Source: Symbiodinium natans (taxonomy: Eukaryota > Sar > Dinophyceae > Suessiales > Symbiodiniaceae). Taken from it: a stretch of 64,000 nucleotides of DNA. The stretch spans positions 267,001 to 331,000 of the forward strand of contig CAJNDS010002623.1 in the NCBI GenBank assembly GCA_905221605.1. Direction: 5' to 3'. Below are positions 60,355 through 64,000 of the stretch, one piece after another. The position numbers and the translations under genes are program-made. The notes below the pieces were generated by a model that worked only from the letters and a program-made list of their open reading frames with translations, did no database searches and was not told where the DNA came from. How positions within the stretch are numbered: position 1 is the first letter of the stretch; each line of letters starts with the position of its first letter.

Positions 60355-60414
60355 CTTATAGCATACCTCTCGAGTCACTTGTAAGTGCACTTGACAAACT
60401 TGTACTTGAATGAC

Positions 60415-60770
60415 CCTAAACCCTAAGCCCTTAAGCCCTTAAGCCCTAAAGCCCTAAAGCCCTTAAGCCCTTAAGCCCTTAAGCCCTTAAGCCCTTAAGC
60501 CCTTAAGCCCTAAAGCCCTAAAGCCCTAAAGCCCTTAAGCCCTAAAGCCCTTAAGCCCTTAAGCCCTTGAGCCCTTAAACCCTTAAGCCCTAAAGCCCTA
60601 AAGGCCTAAAGCCCTTAAGCCCTTAAGCCCTTAAGCCCTTAAGCCCTAAAGCCCTTAAGCCCTTAAGCCCTTAAGCCCTAAAGCCCTAAAGCCCTTAAGC
60701 CCTTAAGCCCTTAAGCCCTTAAGCCCTTAAGCCCTTAAGCCCTTAAGCCCTAAGCCCTAAACCCTACACC
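60415..60770. repeat. TTAAGCCC / TAAAGCCC variant array
   Basis: About forty-five octamers AAGCCCTT and heptamers AAGCCCTA in mixed order, between normal CCCTAAA units at both ends. A large block in which the C-to-G change (CCCTAAA to CCCTAAG) has spread through the whole array. Confidence 0.9.
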
Positions 60771-60899
60771 CTAAACTCTAAACCCTAAACCCTCAACCCT
60801 AAACCCTCCGCTCCCAGGCGGAGCCCACCTCCTCCAGTCACCGATCTGGGTGCGAACGGGTTGATTGGAGCGGAAACAGGCGCTCCAAACCCCTGGCAG

Positions 60900-61420
60900 C
60901 TTAGGGTTTAGGGTTTAGGGTTTATAGGTTTAGTGTTTAGGGTTTAGGGTTTAGTTTATAGGGCTGCCTGGCTTTTGGGTTGGTTTGGGGTTTGGGGTTT
61001 AGGACTTAGGGGCTTTGAGGGGATTCTAGGGTTTGGGAGTTTGGAACCTGAAGAGCGGCTGGACGGGAGTCGTACAGCCGTCCGGGTGTAATTTGGGGTT
61101 TGGGGTTTGGGAATCCCTAAACCCTAAACCCTAAACCCTAAAAACCCTGACTACAGGTGGCTGGAATGCACTTCGCTTAGGCCCCTGCACCCGGCTTTTT
61201 GGGGGCTCTACGGTTGCAGCGGTTTAGGGTTTAGGGTTTAGGGTTTCGGGTTTGGGAGCGAAATTTCGGCTTCAGGGTGTGACGGAAAGATGGGACTGCA
61301 AGATCCGGCTGCGCCCACAACACCCAACCCAAGCCCCTTAGGGTTTTGCGGGTTTAGGGTTTAGGGTTTAGGGTTTAGGGTTTAGGGTTCAAGGTTTAGG
61401 GTTTAGGGTTTTCGAAAGCC
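60900..61420. repeat. cluster of short TTTAGGG and CCCTAAA tracts
   Basis: Tracts at about 60900-60960, 61115-61142, 61220-61248 and 61350-61410, in alternating orientation. Spacers of 60-150 bp contain no island that I can support. Confidence 0.8.
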
Positions 61421-61489
61421 GTCAACCCGAATGCTACACAGAAACGCCGCATGCGGAGTCTTCAACATACCCCTTGGGCATACCCTTAA

Positions 61490-61655
61490 ACGAAATGACA
61501 AGGGGTGGGACCCTTACAAGGGACCTTGGGGGTTATTTAGGGGTTATTTGGGGGTTACTTAGGTGTATAGGGGCTTTTCGAGGTCTATATAGGGGTTAGG
61601 GGAATAAGATTAAGGGTCCCTTCTAGGGGTCCCTCCTTATACCCCGCATTCTCAG
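61490..61655. repeat. GATTAAGGGTCCCTTC element with GGGGTTATTT units
   Basis: Shares TATATAGGGG...AAGATTAAGGGTCCCTTC with 21565-21670. It also has a short tandem of GGGGTTATTTGG-type units. Confidence 0.5.
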
Positions 61656-62251
61656 AAGCAAGCACTGCCTGTGAATTCAGCGCAGCCGGTGGCGGTGCCT
61701 CGATATGCAGGGCCACTTCCCGAGTTTTTTTGTTGATTGGTTTAGGGTTTCAACCCTAAGCCCTAAACCCTACACCCTAAACCCTAACCCTAAATAAACC
61801 CGAAGCCCCACCTTGACTCAGAAACCTAGAGTTCGATCCCCCCTGCCATGGCCCATAAATTGGGCCACTGGGTCCCCTTGCCCCCTCTTGTAAGGGTCCA
61901 GGATGCATACTTGGGCCTTTGAGAGGGGCTGCTGTATAGTAGCTTTAGGGCCCAAGTATCTACTCTATAGGTAGAACCGTCGGGTTATAACCAAGAAGGC
62001 CGAAATCCCTGAACCCCAAAAACCTTGTTGTTTTCGAATCGAGGCGCCTAGCCTCGGTCCAAAACCAGAGTGATAGCCTTGAATCAAGCAGAGCCTGATT
62101 CTCCCTCACCCCCAGCCCTTCAGCTCAAAAGAGAACAAGCCCCAACCCAAAAGCTCTAATTCCTAAACCCTAAACCCTAGTTCCTAAACCCGAATTCCAA
62201 GTTCCTAAATCCGAACTCCTAAGCCCTCAGCCCTAAACCCTAAACCCTCAG

Positions 62252-62311
62252 GACGGCAAGAAGCCTCGGTGCTGGTCTTTTCCTCCTCCTCTTCAGGCTT
62301 CGGCTCAGCAC
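62252..62311 (-). CDS. probable micro-exon (GAEPKPEEEEKTSTEASC)
   Basis: After a CCAG-G junction the minus strand reads GAEPKPEEEEKTSTEASCR. The acidic EPKPEEE and TEAS pattern matches the EPAEP/EPEAVEA island families. It is the last clear member before the window changes character. Confidence 0.5.
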
Positions 62312-62662
62312 CTGGAACCCGGCTTTGGCTCTGATCAAGACGAGTGTAGTTTAGGGTTCAGGGTTTAGGGTTCTGGGTTTCGGGTTTAGGGCCTTGAGGG
62401 TTTCGGGCTTACGAAATGAAAGATGTCACCAAAGCTTGGTGTTTCAAGTCAACTTTCACGCGGACCGGAACCCTTAAATAAGGAATATCCCTTAAACCAT
62501 ACTATATGACTAAATCCTTACTTGGGCTGTTTGGGAAGAGCCTTTCTTTCGGCTACCTTTTTCGTCGGCGGTTTCCGTAAAACCCCTGGGGCCCTGGGTG
62601 TTTAGGTAACCTACAAAAAGAACTATGTTTTGGGTTCTTTTTCAGCCAGCCCAGTTCGCCAA

Positions 62663-62772
<110 letters not shown>

Positions 62773-62999
62773 GCCGCAAAGCCCCCCGAAAGAGGGCTGC
62801 CCCGAAGGGCGCGAGAGTCCGAGGGTCAGTCTTGCTTTTCGGCTTGCCCGACGGTCTTCGTGAGGGGCCTGCTTGAAATGGCGTTAATGTCGCTGGGTGG
62901 GTTTTGGACAGCGTCAGGCGAAAAAAGCAAGAACAAAAGCAATAGCACCTAGGCACTACCAGCACTGATTGTAAGGACATGTGAAGAATGTGAAGCAAG

Positions 63000-63240
63000 C
63001 ATCGCCAGGTGGGCGCAAGAAATCTGGCAACGAGCAAATGATCGTAGTCAATCATGGAGATTGCGCCCGCAGCCCGAATGGGCAGTGGAGCATGAAGGTC
63101 TGAGATATTTGAGCTTGATTCCCAGAATCCACAGTCTTCGCCAGAATCCAACGAAGTTCTGCGCCAAGTGAAATCTTCATGCCACACAGCGTCCTCCGAA
63201 AAATCAGACAACGAGGATGATCCTTGGTAACATGCATTCC
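63000..63240. repeat. 240-bp duplicated segment, copy 1
   Basis: GGGCAGTGGAGCATGAAGGTCT and CCAACGAAGTTCTGCGCCAAGT recur at 63400-63625. On the plus strand an AG|GTCTGAG exon would end TASSEKSDNEDDPW-stop. On the minus strand GSSSLSDFSEDAVWHEDFTW is open. Both are Ser/acidic, so the strand is undecided. Confidence 0.7.
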
Positions 63241-63399
63241 GGCTCTGGAACTTCATCTGCGTGCTCTTGCGCTTCGACCCGCCTGCATCGACCTATGTCC
63301 GCCCTGCGCGTGCAAAGACTCGCCTCGGAGAATGATGTGATCGATCAAGTCGTTGCCCTAGGTCAGAAGACACACACACACACAGCTGCCCCGATCACT

Positions 63400-63625
63400 A
63401 CCAGCACTGAATAAGGACAGGTGAAGAATGGGAAGCAAGCAGCGCCAGTTGGGCGCAATTCTGCCCGCAGCCCGAATGGGCAGTGGAGCATGAAGGTCTG
63501 AGCTTTTCCTGATTGCCAGAACCCAGATTCTTCGCCAGGTCCAACGAAGTTCTGCGCCAAGTGAAATGTTCATGCCGCAAGCGTCGTCCGAACAATCAGA
63601 CAGCGAGGATGATTCTTCGTAACAT
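63400..63625. repeat. 240-bp duplicated segment, copy 2
   Basis: It repeats copy 1 at a distance of about 400-440 bp with substitutions and small indels. The plus-strand frame ends MPQASSEQSDSEDDSS-stop, in the same register as copy 1 despite upstream indels. The minus-strand frame is shifted relative to copy 1, which mildly favours the plus strand. Confidence 0.7.
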
Positions 63626-63648
63626 TCCGGTTCTGACACTCCTCCTTC

Positions 63649-63951
63649 ATGGTCCTACGTTTCAGCCGCCTGCTCGAACTGAAAAATCGCCCAGGCTTCA
63701 GCGACGTCACCCGCGCATGCTTCTACAGTCTTTCCGCCGACGTACTTCATCTCTTCATGGCTTGTGCTGCAATGCGTGCCGACATCCGTGGAGACGATCT
63801 CAAAACATCCTTCAACACGACTGGGGTCCAAGAAGAATCCTTGGAGCTCGAGGACCGCCGTGCTGCCAAACGTGAAGATCTTGCCACCGATGCGTTAGAC
63901 AGCCGCTGTTCCTCTGAAGGCCTGCGTCTTGTCGACGTTTCACAGGCATGA
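63649..63951 (+). CDS. probable plus-strand exon, unknown protein
   Basis: A 100-codon frame starts MVLRFSRLLELKNRPGFSDV and includes CFYSLSADVLHLFMACAAMR, then an Asp/Glu-rich stretch, ending VDVSQA-stop (or a splice donor before it). It is repeat-free with balanced composition. I recognise no family. It lies just downstream of the duplicated segments and could belong to a gene continuing past the window. Confidence 0.4.
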   Translation: MVLRFSRLLELKNRPGFSDVTRACFYSLSADVLHLFMACAAMRADIRGDDLKTSFNTTGVQEESLELEDRRAAKREDLATDALDSRCSSEGLRLVDVSQA

Positions 63952-64000
63952 AGTGATTGTCGAAGGCCAGAATGAAATCGCCGATCATCCCGCCTTGCTC

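Overview
The window looks like dinoflagellate nuclear DNA, probably from the Symbiodiniaceae or a close relative. Four observations support this. (1) Hundreds of short interstitial tracts of the TTTAGGG/CCCTAAA repeat lie in both orientations across most of the 64 kb. (2) Probable splice acceptors follow the dinoflagellate AG|G pattern, and one intron appears to use a GA donor. (3) Protein-coding genes are packed head-to-tail on one strand. (4) The protein families seen (CACTA-like transposase, CPxC...CGH repeat protein, retroelement RNase H) are of a kind I associate with Symbiodinium-type genomes. The species is inference.

Layout. From 0.6 to 33.9 kb and from 49.9 to 62.3 kb there are no long genes. 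Instead there are many small islands (about 35-70 bp), nearly all reading on the minus strand as Ala/Glu/Pro-rich peptides with a recurrent core such as EPEAVEA, QAEARADGAEAF or LEDVRGKLQEAL. They are separated by TTTAGGG tracts and by many families of 90-150 bp inverted-repeat elements. I read the islands as micro-exons (live or decayed) of one or more very large repeat-protein genes whose introns are filled with telomere-like repeat and MITEs. From 13.5 to 19.8 kb these islands sit in a tandem array of about 1.3-kb units, two of which share a nearly 1-kb identical block. Two further segmental duplications lie at 28.7-30.3 kb and 30.4-33.7 kb, next to a broken retroelement RNase H fragment.

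The most notable feature is a 9,723-bp DNA transposon at 37675-47397. It has 26-bp perfect terminal inverted repeats, a 2-bp GA target-site duplication and AT-rich subterminal TTAATTA repeats. It carries a two-exon CACTA/Tnp2-like transposase plus three other gene modules (388 aa; a multi-exon Zn-ribbon gene; a two-exon 354-aa gene), all on the minus strand. It is inserted in a tandem-repeat zinc-ribbon gene (48721 to 37440, minus); removing the element and one GA restores an uninterrupted 518-codon frame. Two small MITEs (8676-8784 and 27524-27617) have the same 16-bp termini and TA target duplications, so they look like non-autonomous relatives.

A short AGGAG...CTCCT double-hairpin motif occurs nine times inside the transposon, at least once within a clear intron, and may be an introner-like or regulatory element. 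Telomere-type repeat interrupts or truncates several MITEs, and one case has an empty-site paralogue showing a clean 21-bp gain. No rRNA, tRNA or CRISPR was recognised. Gene models outside the transposon are fragmentary, and splice joins are inferred by eye.
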